This document shows positions 1 through 8,827 of a stretch of DNA of 64,000 bases, piece by piece. Origin of the DNA: Thalassococcus profundi (lineage in GTDB: Bacteria; Pseudomonadota; Alphaproteobacteria; Rhodobacterales; Rhodobacteraceae); the NCBI RefSeq assembly GCF_003344785.1, contig NZ_QPMK01000003.1, positions 106,877 to 170,876 on the forward strand. The letters run 5' to 3'. The notes beneath the pieces are model-generated. The model saw only the letters and a program-made list of their open reading frames with translations, was not told the DNA's origin and did not search any database. Positions within the stretch are counted from its first letter, which is position 1. Every line of letters starts with the position of its first letter. The position numbers and the translations under genes were made by a program.

Positions 1-696
1 ATCCTGGTTGAGGTTGTCCAGCATCGAGGCGCGCATGTAGCGGCTGATCTGCGCCGTAGTCTGCAGGGCCAGCACCATCACCGGCATGATCATCTGCTGC
101 AGCTGGCTCTTGAAATCGGCCCAGCTGTCGACGACCAGCGTGGTGTCGTAGATCGACGGGAACCAGCCCAGTTGCACCGAGAAGATGACGATCAGCAGCG
201 GGCCAGTGAAGAACGGCGGGATCGAGAAGCCGATCATGGTGACGAAGGTGCCGGCCTGGTCGAAGACCGAATACTGCCGGTAGGCGGAATAAATGCCGAT
301 GGGCAGGGCGATCAGGATGCCGACGATGTAGGACAGGCCGACGACCCAAAGCGTCTGCGGCATCCGCTGGATCACGATGTCCATGACCGGCGACCGGGTC
401 TGCCAGGAAATCACCCGCAACTTGCCCTCGGAATAGTTGGTGCCGAACCAGTGGTCCCACAGCACCTGCGGTTCGATCCAGAACATCTGCACGAGCCATT
501 TTCCGTATTGCACCAGCGGCGGCTCGCCCAGGCCCAGGGCCTGGCGCATCCGTTCCTTGACCTCGGGCGGGACGGTCAGGGGAACCTGCGCCATCGGGTC
601 GCCGGGGGCCAGTTGCAGCAGCATGAAGATGGCGAAACTGATGAACAGAAGCGTCGGGACCGACAGGACCAATCTGCGAATGGCGAATGTCAGCAT
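1..696 (-). CDS. Dipeptide/oligopeptide-type ABC transporter permease (DppB-like), 3' end cut by window
   Basis: Inner-membrane permease subunit of a peptide-type ABC importer. The reading frame starts at an ATG (complement of 694-696) and runs off the window with 232 codons visible. The N-terminus begins MLTFAIRRLVLSVPTLLFIS, the typical first membrane helix of the DppB/OppB family, followed by the family motif LAPGDP. Later hydrophobic stretches match the binding-protein-dependent permease domain. It lies 173 nt downstream of the binding-protein gene on the same strand, so the two probably form one operon. A second permease (DppC type) would be expected just outside the window. Confidence 0.88.
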   Translation of the reverse strand, partial: MLTFAIRRLVLSVPTLLFISFAIFMLLQLAPGDPMAQVPLTVPPEVKERMRQALGLGEPPLVQYGKWLVQMFWIEPQVLWDHWFGTNYSEGKLRVISWQTRSPVMDIVIQRMPQTLWVVGLSYIVGILIALPIGIYSAYRQYSVFDQAGTFVTMIGFSIPPFFTGPLLIVIFSVQLGWFPSIYDTTLVVDSWADFKSQLQQMIMPVMVLALQTTAQISRYMRASMLDNLNQD

Positions 697-869
697 GCGG
701 CGCCTCGGGTCATGAGTTCAGTCTGCTCGGGCATCGGGCGTTCCGGGATTTTTGCGTGGGACGTCAGGAGCGTCGTGCGCCGGTATGTCGTGGGACATTA
801 CGCGCATCGGGCGGCTCTGCATAGAACGAACGCGGCGGGCACCTGTCCCGCCGCGTCGATCGTGCCTAA

Positions 870-2576
870 TTATTGTTCGATGCGGTACCAGTCCGCGACG
901 TTCCAGAGCTCGGAATCCCAGGTGTTCAGCTGAACACCGCCGAGCGTGTTGGAATGCGCCGAGACGCGGCCACGGTCCACCAGCGGAACGATGGTGTAGG
1001 TGTCCTTGGTCAGCATGTCGTTGAGCTGCTTGGCGATCCGCCCGCGCTCTTCCAGTTCACCGGTGCGCGCCAGCTCGTCCAGCAGGGCGTCGTATTCCGG
1101 ATCGCAGAAGCGGTTGATGTTCTCGCCCTGCCACTGGCTCGACGGCTTGGGTTCGTTGCCGCAGCGGTACATGGACAGGTACGACTGCGGGTCGGTGCCG
1201 TCGAAGTTGTTGGCATACATTTCAACGTCCGCGTAGAACTTCTGGAAGGTGTCGGGCGACCCCGGATCCCCGCCGAAGAAGACCGAGGAATCGACGTTGC
1301 GCAGCTCGGTTTCGACGCCGATCTGGCTCCACCAATCCTTGATCAGCGCCTGGAAGTCCTGGCGCACGGCGTTGGTCGAGGTCTGGTAGACGAGGCTCAG
1401 CTTCATGCCGTCCTTGTCGCGGACGCCGTCACCATCGGTGTCGGTCCAGCCGGATTCTTCGAGCAGCGCCTTGGCACCTTCGATGTCCTGGGTCAGGCAT
1501 TCGGTGTTGTCCGACGCATAAAGCGCCGGCGCCGGCACCAGGTTGCAGGTGGCGCGGCCGGCCTGGCCGTAGCCCACTTCGACCAGCAGCTCGCGGTCGA
1601 TGGCCATCGACAGCGCCTTGCGGACGTTGAGGTCGGTCAGGAAGGGATGCGGATGCGCGACGGTGGCGCGCTCGCCCTCGGGCAGGTCGGGCGACGGGTC
1701 GGTCATGTTCATCTCGATCCGCTCGACCAGGGTGCCGAAGGCCGCGACCGGCTGGCCCATGCCGCCTTCTTCCATCTTGGCCAGCACGTCGGGCGCCAGC
1801 TGCAGGTTCCAGGCATAGTCGAATTCGCCGGTCTCCATCACCGCGCGACCGGCGGCATTGGCGTCACCGCCGCCCTTGAAGTTGACCGTGGCGAAGGCGG
1901 GCTTTTCGGGGTCGCGATAGTTCGGATTCGCCTCCATCGAGATCACGTCATTGGGGCGGAATTCGGTCACCATGAAGGGACCGGTGCCGATCGGGTTGAA
2001 GTTCTGCTCGGTGCAGGAAGAGGCCGCCGCGCCCTTGCAGTTCTCGAACTGCGCCTTCTGCAGGATCGGCGACTGGCCGCCCATGAAGGGGCCGTAGGGG
2101 TTGGGCGTCGGCTGCGAGAAGGTGACCTTGACGGTCAGGTCGTCGATGGCCTCGACCGTCTCGACGCCGGAATACTTGGCAAGCTGCGCGCAGCCGCCTT
2201 CGGGGTCCATGCAGTATTCGGCGGTGAACACCACGTCGGCAGAGGTGAAGGGCGTGCCGTCGGACCAGAGCAGGCCTTCCTTGATCTTCCAGGTGATCGA
2301 CGTCAGGTCTTCGCTCACGCCGCCATTCTCGACGGTGGGGATTTCCTCGGCGAGGAAGGGCACCAGCGCGCCGGTCGGGTCGTAGCGGCCCAGCGGTTCG
2401 ATGACCATGGACGCGGCCTCGATGTCCTTGGTGCCGCCCGAGAGGTACGGGTTCATGATCGACGGCGCCTGCCAGTAGATGATGCTGACGTTGCCGTCCG
2501 ATCCGCGCTCGGCCATGGCGGCGGGCGCCAGGGCCATCGTGGCGGCGGCCCCGAGCAGAAGGGTCTTAATTTTCAT
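870..2576 (-). CDS. Periplasmic substrate-binding protein of a peptide-type ABC transporter (SBP family 5)
   Basis: Captures the substrate in the periplasm and delivers it to the permease encoded downstream. 568 residues, typical for the DppA/OppA family. I chose the ATG at 2576 because it gives a clean signal peptide (MKIKTLLLGAAATMALAPAAMA, likely cut after residue 22) and has GGAG about 9 nt upstream; the frame stays open further upstream but without signal character. Visible family features include the N-terminal IIYWQAPSIMNPYLS block and the LLWSDGTPFTSADVVFTAEY stretch. The ligand cannot be read from sequence; neighbouring amidohydrolases suggest peptides or acylated amino acids (inference). 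Confidence 0.9.
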   Translation of the reverse strand: MKIKTLLLGAAATMALAPAAMAERGSDGNVSIIYWQAPSIMNPYLSGGTKDIEAASMVIEPLGRYDPTGALVPFLAEEIPTVENGGVSEDLTSITWKIKEGLLWSDGTPFTSADVVFTAEYCMDPEGGCAQLAKYSGVETVEAIDDLTVKVTFSQPTPNPYGPFMGGQSPILQKAQFENCKGAAASSCTEQNFNPIGTGPFMVTEFRPNDVISMEANPNYRDPEKPAFATVNFKGGGDANAAGRAVMETGEFDYAWNLQLAPDVLAKMEEGGMGQPVAAFGTLVERIEMNMTDPSPDLPEGERATVAHPHPFLTDLNVRKALSMAIDRELLVEVGYGQAGRATCNLVPAPALYASDNTECLTQDIEGAKALLEESGWTDTDGDGVRDKDGMKLSLVYQTSTNAVRQDFQALIKDWWSQIGVETELRNVDSSVFFGGDPGSPDTFQKFYADVEMYANNFDGTDPQSYLSMYRCGNEPKPSSQWQGENINRFCDPEYDALLDELARTGELEERGRIAKQLNDMLTKDTYTIVPLVDRGRVSAHSNTLGGVQLNTWDSELWNVADWYRIEQ

Positions 2577-2772
2577 AGCGGTCTCCATGTTGGACGCATG
2601 TTGTTGATGCGTTTTCCGATTGGTCGGGGGTGTGGTGTGACGGCATGCGGTCGGGCGGTGTTCTGTGGTCTTTTCAGCCTGATTTCCGTGCGGTCTTCCC
2701 CCGCGGTGCCCGTATCGAAACAGACTTTGGCGAAAATGCAAGACATTGCCTGACGGAAACCGGCACACTGGT

Positions 2773-2802
2773 TTGACACCGGCGCAACGCTGCCGGTAGC
2801 GT
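2773..2802 (+). promoter_or_regulatory. Candidate sigma-70 promoter for the fused ABC ATPase gene
   Basis: TTGACA (2773-2778), an 18-nt spacer and TAGCGT (2797-2802), ending 31 nt before the ATG at 2834. The -35 is perfect and the -10 is weak. It lies in the 257-nt divergent region between the binding-protein gene and the ATPase gene. Confidence 0.4.
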
Positions 2803-2833
2803 TCACAAAACAAGCTGACAAGGGCGGGCCGAC

Positions 2834-4654
2834 ATGCTGGACCATGCGATCACGCGGATCGAAAATCTGCGGGTGGAGTTCGAGACCAAGGCCGGCACCG
2901 TCGTCGGCGTGGAGGATGTGTCGTTCGAGATCGGTCCCGGCGAGACGGTCTGCGTCGTCGGTGAATCCGGCTCCGGCAAATCGGTGTCCAGCCTGTCGCT
3001 GATGCGGCTCATTGAATTCGGTGGCGGGGATATCGCCGGGGGCCGCTTGCTCTTCGATCGCAAGGAGGGCGGCGAAATCAATCTGGCGGACGTCGACCAG
3101 GACCTGATGCGCACCATCCGCGGCAACGAGATCGGGATGATCTTCCAGGAGCCGATGACCGCGCTCAACCCGGTCTTCACCGTCGGCCGTCAGCTGACCG
3201 AGGGGCTGCGCGTGCACCGCGGGATGGACCGCGACGCCGCCGAGGCCCGGGCGCTGGAATTGCTGCGCGAGGTGCGCATTCCCGAACCCGAGCGGCGGCT
3301 CAAGCAGTATCCGCACGAACTGTCCGGCGGCATGCGCCAGCGCGTGGTGATCGCCATGGCGCTGGCCTGCAAGCCGCGGCTGCTGATCGCGGACGAGCCG
3401 ACCACGGCGCTCGACGTCACCATTCAGGCGGAAATCCTGGCGCTGATCGACCGGCTCAAGCGCGAAACCGGCACGGCGGTGATGTTCATCACCCACGACA
3501 TGGCGGTGGTCGCGCAGATGGCCGACCGGGTCGTCGTCATGTTCCGCGGCAACAAGGTCGAAGAGGGCACCGCCGAGGAGATCTTCGAGAACCCGCAGCA
3601 TCCCTACACCCGCGCGCTGCTGGCCGCGGTGCCGAAACTGGGCGAGATGCGCGGCAAGCCGCTGCCCGAGCCGATGAAGCTGCTGGGCAAGGACGCGGTC
3701 ACGCCGAAACCCATCCCCGGCACCGACGAGGTGCTCTTGAAGGTGCGCAACCTCACCACCCGGTTTCCGGTCAAGGGCGGCTTTTTCCGCCGCACGATCG
3801 CCAATGTCCACGCGGTCGAGGACCTGTCTTTCGACATCAACAAGGGCCAGACGCTGAGCCTCGTGGGCGAGTCGGGTTGTGGCAAGTCTACCGCGGGCCG
3901 GTCGATCCTGCGGCTGGTGGAGCCGATGTCGGGCAGCATCGAGCTGGGCGGCAAGGACATCGTGGCGTTGAACCCGCGCGATCTGCGCACCGCGCGGCTC
4001 GACATGCAGATGATCTTTCAGGACCCTTTCGCCAGCCTCAATCCGCAGATGAACCTGAGCGATCAGGTGGCCGAGCCGATGCGCAACTTCGGCACGCTCA
4101 AGGGCAAGGAGATGGAGGACCGCATCGCCATGCTCTTCGACCGGGTGGAACTGCCGCGCAGCTTCCTGCGCCGCTACCCGCACGAGCTGTCGGGCGGGCA
4201 ACGCCAGCGCGTCGCCATCGCCCGGGCGCTGGCGCTGAACCCCAAGCTCATCATCGCCGACGAGGCGGTGTCGGCGCTTGACGTGAGCGTGCAGGCGCAG
4301 GTGGTCAACCTGATGATGGAGCTGCAGGCGGAACTGGGGCTGTCCTTTCTTTTCATCAGCCACGACATGGCGGTGGTCGAACGGGTCAGCCACCATGTCG
4401 GCGTCATGTACCTGGGCCGGATCGTCGAACTGGGGCCGCGCGCGGCGGTCTTCGAGGATCCTCAGCATCCCTACACGCAAGCCCTGATGAAAGCGGTGCC
4501 GATCGCCGATCCGCGCAAGCGCAAGTCCGAGAAGGACCTGAACTTCAAGCCGATCCCGTCGCCAATCCACGAGGTCGGCTACGAGCCGGGCCCCTCTGAA
4601 TATGACGAGGTGACACCGGGCCATTACGTGCTGACCTCCGACAGCGGCTACTGA
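2834..4654 (+). CDS. Fused double ATP-binding protein of a peptide ABC transporter (DppD-DppF type)
   Basis: Cytoplasmic ATPase that powers the importer; two complete nucleotide-binding domains are joined in one 606-residue chain. Domain 1 has Walker A GESGSGKS (43-50), signature LSGGMRQR (163-170) and Walker B LLIADEP (183-189). Domain 2 has GESGCGKS (345-352), LSGGQRQR (452-459) and LIIADEAV (472-479), each followed by the oligopeptide-type C-terminal HPYT segment. It is transcribed divergently from the binding-protein and permease genes, so the transporter is split over two transcripts. Domain order matches DppD then DppF, as in GsiA-like fusions. Confidence 0.93.
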   Translation: MLDHAITRIENLRVEFETKAGTVVGVEDVSFEIGPGETVCVVGESGSGKSVSSLSLMRLIEFGGGDIAGGRLLFDRKEGGEINLADVDQDLMRTIRGNEIGMIFQEPMTALNPVFTVGRQLTEGLRVHRGMDRDAAEARALELLREVRIPEPERRLKQYPHELSGGMRQRVVIAMALACKPRLLIADEPTTALDVTIQAEILALIDRLKRETGTAVMFITHDMAVVAQMADRVVVMFRGNKVEEGTAEEIFENPQHPYTRALLAAVPKLGEMRGKPLPEPMKLLGKDAVTPKPIPGTDEVLLKVRNLTTRFPVKGGFFRRTIANVHAVEDLSFDINKGQTLSLVGESGCGKSTAGRSILRLVEPMSGSIELGGKDIVALNPRDLRTARLDMQMIFQDPFASLNPQMNLSDQVAEPMRNFGTLKGKEMEDRIAMLFDRVELPRSFLRRYPHELSGGQRQRVAIARALALNPKLIIADEAVSALDVSVQAQVVNLMMELQAELGLSFLFISHDMAVVERVSHHVGVMYLGRIVELGPRAAVFEDPQHPYTQALMKAVPIADPRKRKSEKDLNFKPIPSPIHEVGYEPGPSEYDEVTPGHYVLTSDSGY

Positions 4655-4771
4655 TACGGCGCGGCCGGAGGCGGTGGGGGGCCGAAGGCGGTCGGGTGCC
4701 ACGCCTGGCGCTTCAACCTCCGGCGATCCTGCGCTAGAACGGGCGCCAATTCCCCCGACAGGACACGTCAC

Positions 4772-5929
4772 ATGCCCGACCGCCTGACCCCGCGCGCCAT
4801 TCTCGACCGGCTTGTCGCCTTTCCCACCGTCAGCCGCGACAGCAACCTGCCGCTGATCGACTGGGTCGAAGAGTACCTCGGCAGCCACGGCATCGTTTGT
4901 CACCGACACTACCATGAGGAAGGCGAGAAGGCCGCGCTCTACGCTCATGTCGGGCCCGAGGCGCCGGGCGGCGTGGTGCTGTCGGGCCATACCGACGTGG
5001 TGCCGGTCGATGGCCAGCCCTGGACCTCCGACCCTTTCACCGTGAACGAACGCGACGGCAAGCTCTATGGCCGCGGCACCACCGACATGAAAGGCTTCGA
5101 CGCGCTGGCGATCTGGGCCTTGGTCGAGGCGCAGCATCGCGGCGTCACGCGCCCCCTGCAGATCGCGCTCAGCTACGACGAGGAGGTCGGCTGCGTCGGC
5201 GCGCCGCCGCTGATCGAGGCGATGGCGCATCTGCCCCGCGCCGAGGCGGTGATCGTCGGCGAACCCACGGGCATGAAGGCGGTCACGGCCCACAAGGGCG
5301 GGGTCAGCTTCTGGGTGCATCTGCACGGCTTCGAAGTACATTCCTCGATCCTGCACGAGGGCGTCAGCGCCATCATGTACGGGGCCAAGCTGATCGACTG
5401 GGCAAACACCGTGAACGCCGAGAACATGGCCGCAGAACCGGGACCGCTGGCGCGGCTCTTCAACCCGCCCTTCACCAACGTGCACGTGGGCATGATCTCG
5501 GGCGGCACCGCGCACAACATCACCGCCAAGGATTGCGCCTTCGGCCTCGGGTTCCGCGTCGTGCCCGGCGAGGACCCGCAGGACTGGAAGGCACGCTTCC
5601 TCGCCAAGGTCGCCGAGGTCGAGGCCGAGATGAAGGCCGTCCGTCCCGAGGCCTGGATCGAGGTCACCGACACCTTCGCCCTGCCGATCTTCGAGCCCGA
5701 AGAGGGGGGCGCTGCCGAAACGCTGGTGCGCCGCCTCACCGGCGACAACGGCACCAAGCACGTGAGCTACGGCACCGAGGCCAGCCATTTCCAGGCGGCG
5801 GGCTATTCGGCGGTGGTCTGCGGCCCCGGCGACATCGCCGTGGCGCACCAGCCCGACGAGTTCATCACCGTGGCGCAGTTCGAAGCCGGCCACGCCTTCA
5901 TGGAAAAGCTGCTGGACGACCTGGCATGA
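4772..5929 (+). CDS. argE: Acetylornithine deacetylase / M20 family metallohydrolase
   Basis: Zinc-dependent amidohydrolase of peptidase family M20A; in arginine biosynthesis ArgE removes acetyl from N-acetylornithine. 385 residues, normal length. Metal-site motifs are present: SGHTDVVPV (His73, Asp75), RGTTDMKGF (Asp105) and DEEVGC (Glu137-138), with the dimerisation domain between. The stop overlaps the start of the next gene (ATGA at 5926-5929), implying translational coupling. Because it sits with a peptide importer and a second deacylase rather than with arg genes, it may deacylate imported N-acyl amino acids instead (inference). Confidence 0.85.
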   Translation: MPDRLTPRAILDRLVAFPTVSRDSNLPLIDWVEEYLGSHGIVCHRHYHEEGEKAALYAHVGPEAPGGVVLSGHTDVVPVDGQPWTSDPFTVNERDGKLYGRGTTDMKGFDALAIWALVEAQHRGVTRPLQIALSYDEEVGCVGAPPLIEAMAHLPRAEAVIVGEPTGMKAVTAHKGGVSFWVHLHGFEVHSSILHEGVSAIMYGAKLIDWANTVNAENMAAEPGPLARLFNPPFTNVHVGMISGGTAHNITAKDCAFGLGFRVVPGEDPQDWKARFLAKVAEVEAEMKAVRPEAWIEVTDTFALPIFEPEEGGAAETLVRRLTGDNGTKHVSYGTEASHFQAAGYSAVVCGPGDIAVAHQPDEFITVAQFEAGHAFMEKLLDDLA

Positions 5930-7269
5930 GCTTTCCCTTCACGCTGCCGGAGCAGCCGGAACACGCCGGACGCCTGCCGGCGGAGACACAGGTCGTGGTG
6001 ATCGGCGGTGGCGTGATCGGGGTGACCACGGCGCTCTACCTCGCGCGGGCCGGGGTGCCCGTCGTGCTGTTGGAAAAGGGCCGGGTGGCGGCGGAACAGT
6101 CCAGCCGCAACTGGGGCTGGATTCGCGTGCAGGGCCGCGACATGGCCGAGATCCCCGTGGCGCTGGAGGCACAGAGGCTCTGGCAGGACCTCAATGCCGA
6201 CTGCGGCGGGCGGCTCGGGGTCAAGCGCGTGGGCGTCACCTACCTCGCGCGGACCGATGCCGACATGCAGGCCTATGCCGGCTGGCTGAACGAGGCCGCG
6301 CCCTTCGGCCTGTCCTCCTACCTGCTGGACCGTACCGATCTGGCGACGCACCTGCCGGGGGCCAGGGGGCGCTGGGCCGGCGCGCTCGTCACGCCGCCGG
6401 ACCTGCGCGGCGAGCCGTGGCAGGCGGTGCCCGAGCTTGCACGGCTTGCAAAGGCCGAAGGCGCGCAGATCGTCGAACGCTGCGCCGTGCGCGCGCTCGA
6501 CATCGAGGCGGGCCGGATCACCGGCGTGATGACCGAACAGGGCCGCATCGCCTGCGGAGATGTGGTGCTGGCGGCCGGGGCCTGGTCGGCGCTCTTCCTG
6601 CGCCGTCACGGGATCGCGCTGCCGCAGCTGTCGGTGCGCTCCACCGCGTTCGAGACCGGGCCGCTGCCACAAGTGAGCGGTACCGCCGCGGTGGACGACC
6701 GCGTTGCCTGGCGGCCGCGCGCGGACGGCGGCTACACGCTGGCGCCCTCGACATTGAGCGAGCTTTTCATCGGCCCGGACGCGATCCGCGCGCTGCCGAA
6801 ATACCTGCCCCTGCTGCGCACGGGCGGCTTCGACGTGCGGCTCAAGACCCGCGCGCCAAAGGGCTACCCCGACGCCTGGGGCACGCCGCGCCGCTGGGAG
6901 GCCGATGCGAAAAGCCCGTTCGAGCGGATGCGCATCCTCGATCCCGAACCCAACATCAAAAAGGTCGCGGAGACCGCCCGTGCGTTCGCCGAGACATTTC
7001 CCGAGCTCGGCGCCGTCAGCCCGCGCACCGCCTGGGCCGGAATGATCGACGCGCTGCCGGACGTGGTCCCGGCAGTGGACCGCGCGGCGCAGCTGCCGGG
7101 CCTCACCGTGGTGACCGGCATGTGCGGCCACGGCTTCGGCATCGGCCCCGCCTTCGGCCGCATCGCCGCGCGCCTGGCCACCGGCGAAGACCCGGGCCAC
7201 GACCTCGCCCGCTTCCGCCTGGCGCGCTTTTCCGACGGTAGCCCGATGCGCCCCGGACCCAACCTCTGA
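5926..7269 (+). CDS. FAD-dependent oxidoreductase, DadA/glycine-oxidase-like (DAO family)
   Basis: 447-residue flavoprotein of the D-amino acid oxidase superfamily, expected to oxidise a secondary or D-amine. Dinucleotide-binding motif VVVIGGGVIG near residues 23-32, preceded by a short N-terminal tail. The motif SSRNWGWIRVQGRD marks a distinct DadA-like subgroup often seen beside transporters. The C-terminal FAD segment GMCGHGFGIGPAFGR is present. The start is the ATG overlapping the argE stop (ATGA). Its coupling with a deacetylase suggests it oxidises the amine released by that enzyme (inference). No cofactor residues appear missing. Confidence 0.85.
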   Translation: MSFPFTLPEQPEHAGRLPAETQVVVIGGGVIGVTTALYLARAGVPVVLLEKGRVAAEQSSRNWGWIRVQGRDMAEIPVALEAQRLWQDLNADCGGRLGVKRVGVTYLARTDADMQAYAGWLNEAAPFGLSSYLLDRTDLATHLPGARGRWAGALVTPPDLRGEPWQAVPELARLAKAEGAQIVERCAVRALDIEAGRITGVMTEQGRIACGDVVLAAGAWSALFLRRHGIALPQLSVRSTAFETGPLPQVSGTAAVDDRVAWRPRADGGYTLAPSTLSELFIGPDAIRALPKYLPLLRTGGFDVRLKTRAPKGYPDAWGTPRRWEADAKSPFERMRILDPEPNIKKVAETARAFAETFPELGAVSPRTAWAGMIDALPDVVPAVDRAAQLPGLTVVTGMCGHGFGIGPAFGRIAARLATGEDPGHDLARFRLARFSDGSPMRPGPNL

Positions 7270-7290
7270 GCGCTCGCTGACCGATCCCCC

Positions 7291-7340
7291 TTCATCTTGC
7301 CATTAAATCTCCGGGGAGCGCGAGGGGCAGCGCCCCTCGC
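7291..7340 (+). repeat. Intergenic TTCATCTTGCC repeat, copy 1, with 9-bp hairpin
   Basis: Begins TTCATCTTGCC at 7291-7301, then an AT-rich TTAAATCTCCGG stretch, then a hairpin at 7320-7340 with arms GCGAGGGGC and GCCCCTCGC around an AGC loop. It lies 22 nt after the oxidoreductase stop. Copy 2 at 17836 has the same layout, and the arm differences are all paired substitutions. Confidence 0.75.
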
Positions 7341-7443
7341 TTCGACGACGCGGCACGCGCAGCAGCGCCCCTCGCACCTGCCCTTGCAGCCCGCACCGCG
7401 CGCTGCCAGATTGCAGGCAATCATCCACACAGGAGACAGACCC

Positions 7444-8607
7444 ATGCCGGTCAAGAACCGCTTTGCCGAATTGCTTCCCGAAATCACCGCCTGGCGGCGG
7501 GACTTTCACGAACACCCCGAGATCCTCTTCGACACCCACCGCACCGCCGGGGTCGTCGCCGAGAAGCTGCGCGTCTTCGGCTGCGACGAGGTGGTCGAGG
7601 GCATCGGACGCACCGGAGTGGTGGGCGTGATCAAGGGCAAGAGCGACAGCTCCGGCAAGGTCATCGGCCTGCGCGCCGACATGGATGCGCTGCCGATCCA
7701 CGAACAGACCGGGCTCGACTATGCCTCAAAGACCGATGGCGCCATGCATGCCTGCGGCCATGACGGGCACACCGCCATGCTGCTGGGCGCGGCGCAGTAC
7801 CTGACCGAGACGCGCAACTTCGACGGCACCGTGGTGGTGATCTTCCAGCCCGCCGAAGAGGGCGGCGGCGGCGGGCGCGAGATGTGCGCCGACGGGATGA
7901 TGGACCGCTGGGGCATCCAGGAGGTCTACGGCATGCACAACTGGCCGGGTCGTCCGACCGGCAGCTTCGCCATCCGCCCGGGGCCGTTCTTTGCCGCGAC
8001 CGACCTTTTCGACATCACCATCGAAGGCCGTGGCGGGCACGCGGCCAAGCCGCAGGAAACGGTGGACAGCACCGTGGTCGCCGCGCATATCGTCACCGCG
8101 CTGCAGACCATCGCCAGCCGCAATGCCGACCCGGTGAGCCAGATTGTCGTGTCCGTGACCTCGTTCGAAACCTCGTCGAAGGCCTTCAACGTGATCCCGC
8201 AGCGGGTCCACATGAAGGGCACGGTGCGGACGCTCTCGAACGACAACCGCGACCTCGCCGAAGAGCGGATCACCGCGATCTGCACCGGCGTTGCCGAGGC
8301 CTTCGGGGCCAAGGCCACGGTCGACTACCTCCGCAACTACCCGGTCATGGCCAACCACGACGAACAGACCGAATTCGCCGCCGAGGTGGCGAGGTCGGTG
8401 TCGGGCGCGTGCGACGAGGCGCCGCTGGTCATGGGCGGCGAAGACTTTGCCTTCATGCTCGAGGAACGGCCCGGCGCCTATATCCTCGTGGGCAACGGCG
8501 ACACCGCGTCGGTGCATCACCCGGAATACAACTTCTCGGACGAGGCGATCCCGGCGGGCTGTTCCTGGTGGGCGGAGATCGTCGAGCGGCGGCTGCCGGC
8601 GGCCTGA
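7444..8607 (+). CDS. M20D amidohydrolase (hippurate/N-acyl-amino-acid hydrolase type)
   Basis: 387-residue metal-dependent amidohydrolase of peptidase family M20D, which cleaves N-acyl amino acids such as hippurate or indole-acetyl conjugates. The motif MHACGHDGHTAM (Cys104, His106, His109) and FQPAEEGGGGG (Glu138-139) supply the usual metal ligands and general base; the late MGGEDFAFM motif carries the fifth ligand region. The start at 7444 follows AGGAGACAGACCC, a strong Shine-Dalgarno. It is the third catabolic gene in a row after the peptide ATPase gene, and a strong terminator (8617-8653) ends the set. Confidence 0.9.
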   Translation: MPVKNRFAELLPEITAWRRDFHEHPEILFDTHRTAGVVAEKLRVFGCDEVVEGIGRTGVVGVIKGKSDSSGKVIGLRADMDALPIHEQTGLDYASKTDGAMHACGHDGHTAMLLGAAQYLTETRNFDGTVVVIFQPAEEGGGGGREMCADGMMDRWGIQEVYGMHNWPGRPTGSFAIRPGPFFAATDLFDITIEGRGGHAAKPQETVDSTVVAAHIVTALQTIASRNADPVSQIVVSVTSFETSSKAFNVIPQRVHMKGTVRTLSNDNRDLAEERITAICTGVAEAFGAKATVDYLRNYPVMANHDEQTEFAAEVARSVSGACDEAPLVMGGEDFAFMLEERPGAYILVGNGDTASVHHPEYNFSDEAIPAGCSWWAEIVERRLPAA

Positions 8608-8616
8608 CACGGCCAC

Positions 8617-8653
8617 AAGGGCGGCGCGCCGGACCACCGGTGTGCCGCCCTTT
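8617..8653 (+). terminator. Rho-independent-like terminator after the M20D gene
   Basis: A 16-bp stem, AAGGGCGGCGCGCCGG against CCGGTGTGCCGCCCTT (two G-U type pairs), loop ACCA, followed by a short T run. Separates the peptide catabolic cluster from the GTA terminase pair. Confidence 0.75.
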
Positions 8654-8671
8654 CACTGAGAAAATCATTTA

Positions 8672-8686
8672 TTAACAGTGCTTTAA
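8672..8686. promoter_or_regulatory. CtrA-type binding site TTAA-N7-TTAA upstream of the terminase pair
   Basis: TTAA (8672-8675), seven bases, TTAA (8683-8686) is an exact match to the full CtrA consensus known from Caulobacter and other alphaproteobacteria. It lies 142 nt before the small-terminase start and 39 nt downstream of the candidate terminator's T run's start region. CtrA is an established activator of GTA gene expression in Rhodobacter capsulatus; direct binding here is inferred. Confidence 0.6.
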
Positions 8687-8710
8687 TGCGCCGCGCGGAG
8701 CGCATCTTGC

Positions 8711-8739
8711 TTGACTTTTCCGGATTGCACACGTAAGGG
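8711..8739 (+). promoter_or_regulatory. Candidate promoter for the GTA terminase pair
   Basis: TTGACT (8711-8716), a 17-nt spacer and TAAGGG (8734-8739). The -35 is good and the -10 weak, as expected for an activator-dependent promoter. It lies 24 nt downstream of the CtrA box and about 90 nt before the small-terminase ATG. Confidence 0.35.
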
Positions 8740-8827
8740 TTGTGCCTGCCGGAAGGCCCGGACGACCGCAGTCGGTCACGGGTCCCCGATCGGACGGAGG
8801 TCCCCGGGAAAAGGCATCGAGCAGACC

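Noticed and set aside
2573-5893. Very long open frame on the minus strand opposite the ABC ATPase and argE
   Set aside because: Composition is His/Arg/Ala-rich mirror coding of two clear plus-strand genes with full motif sets; no family features.
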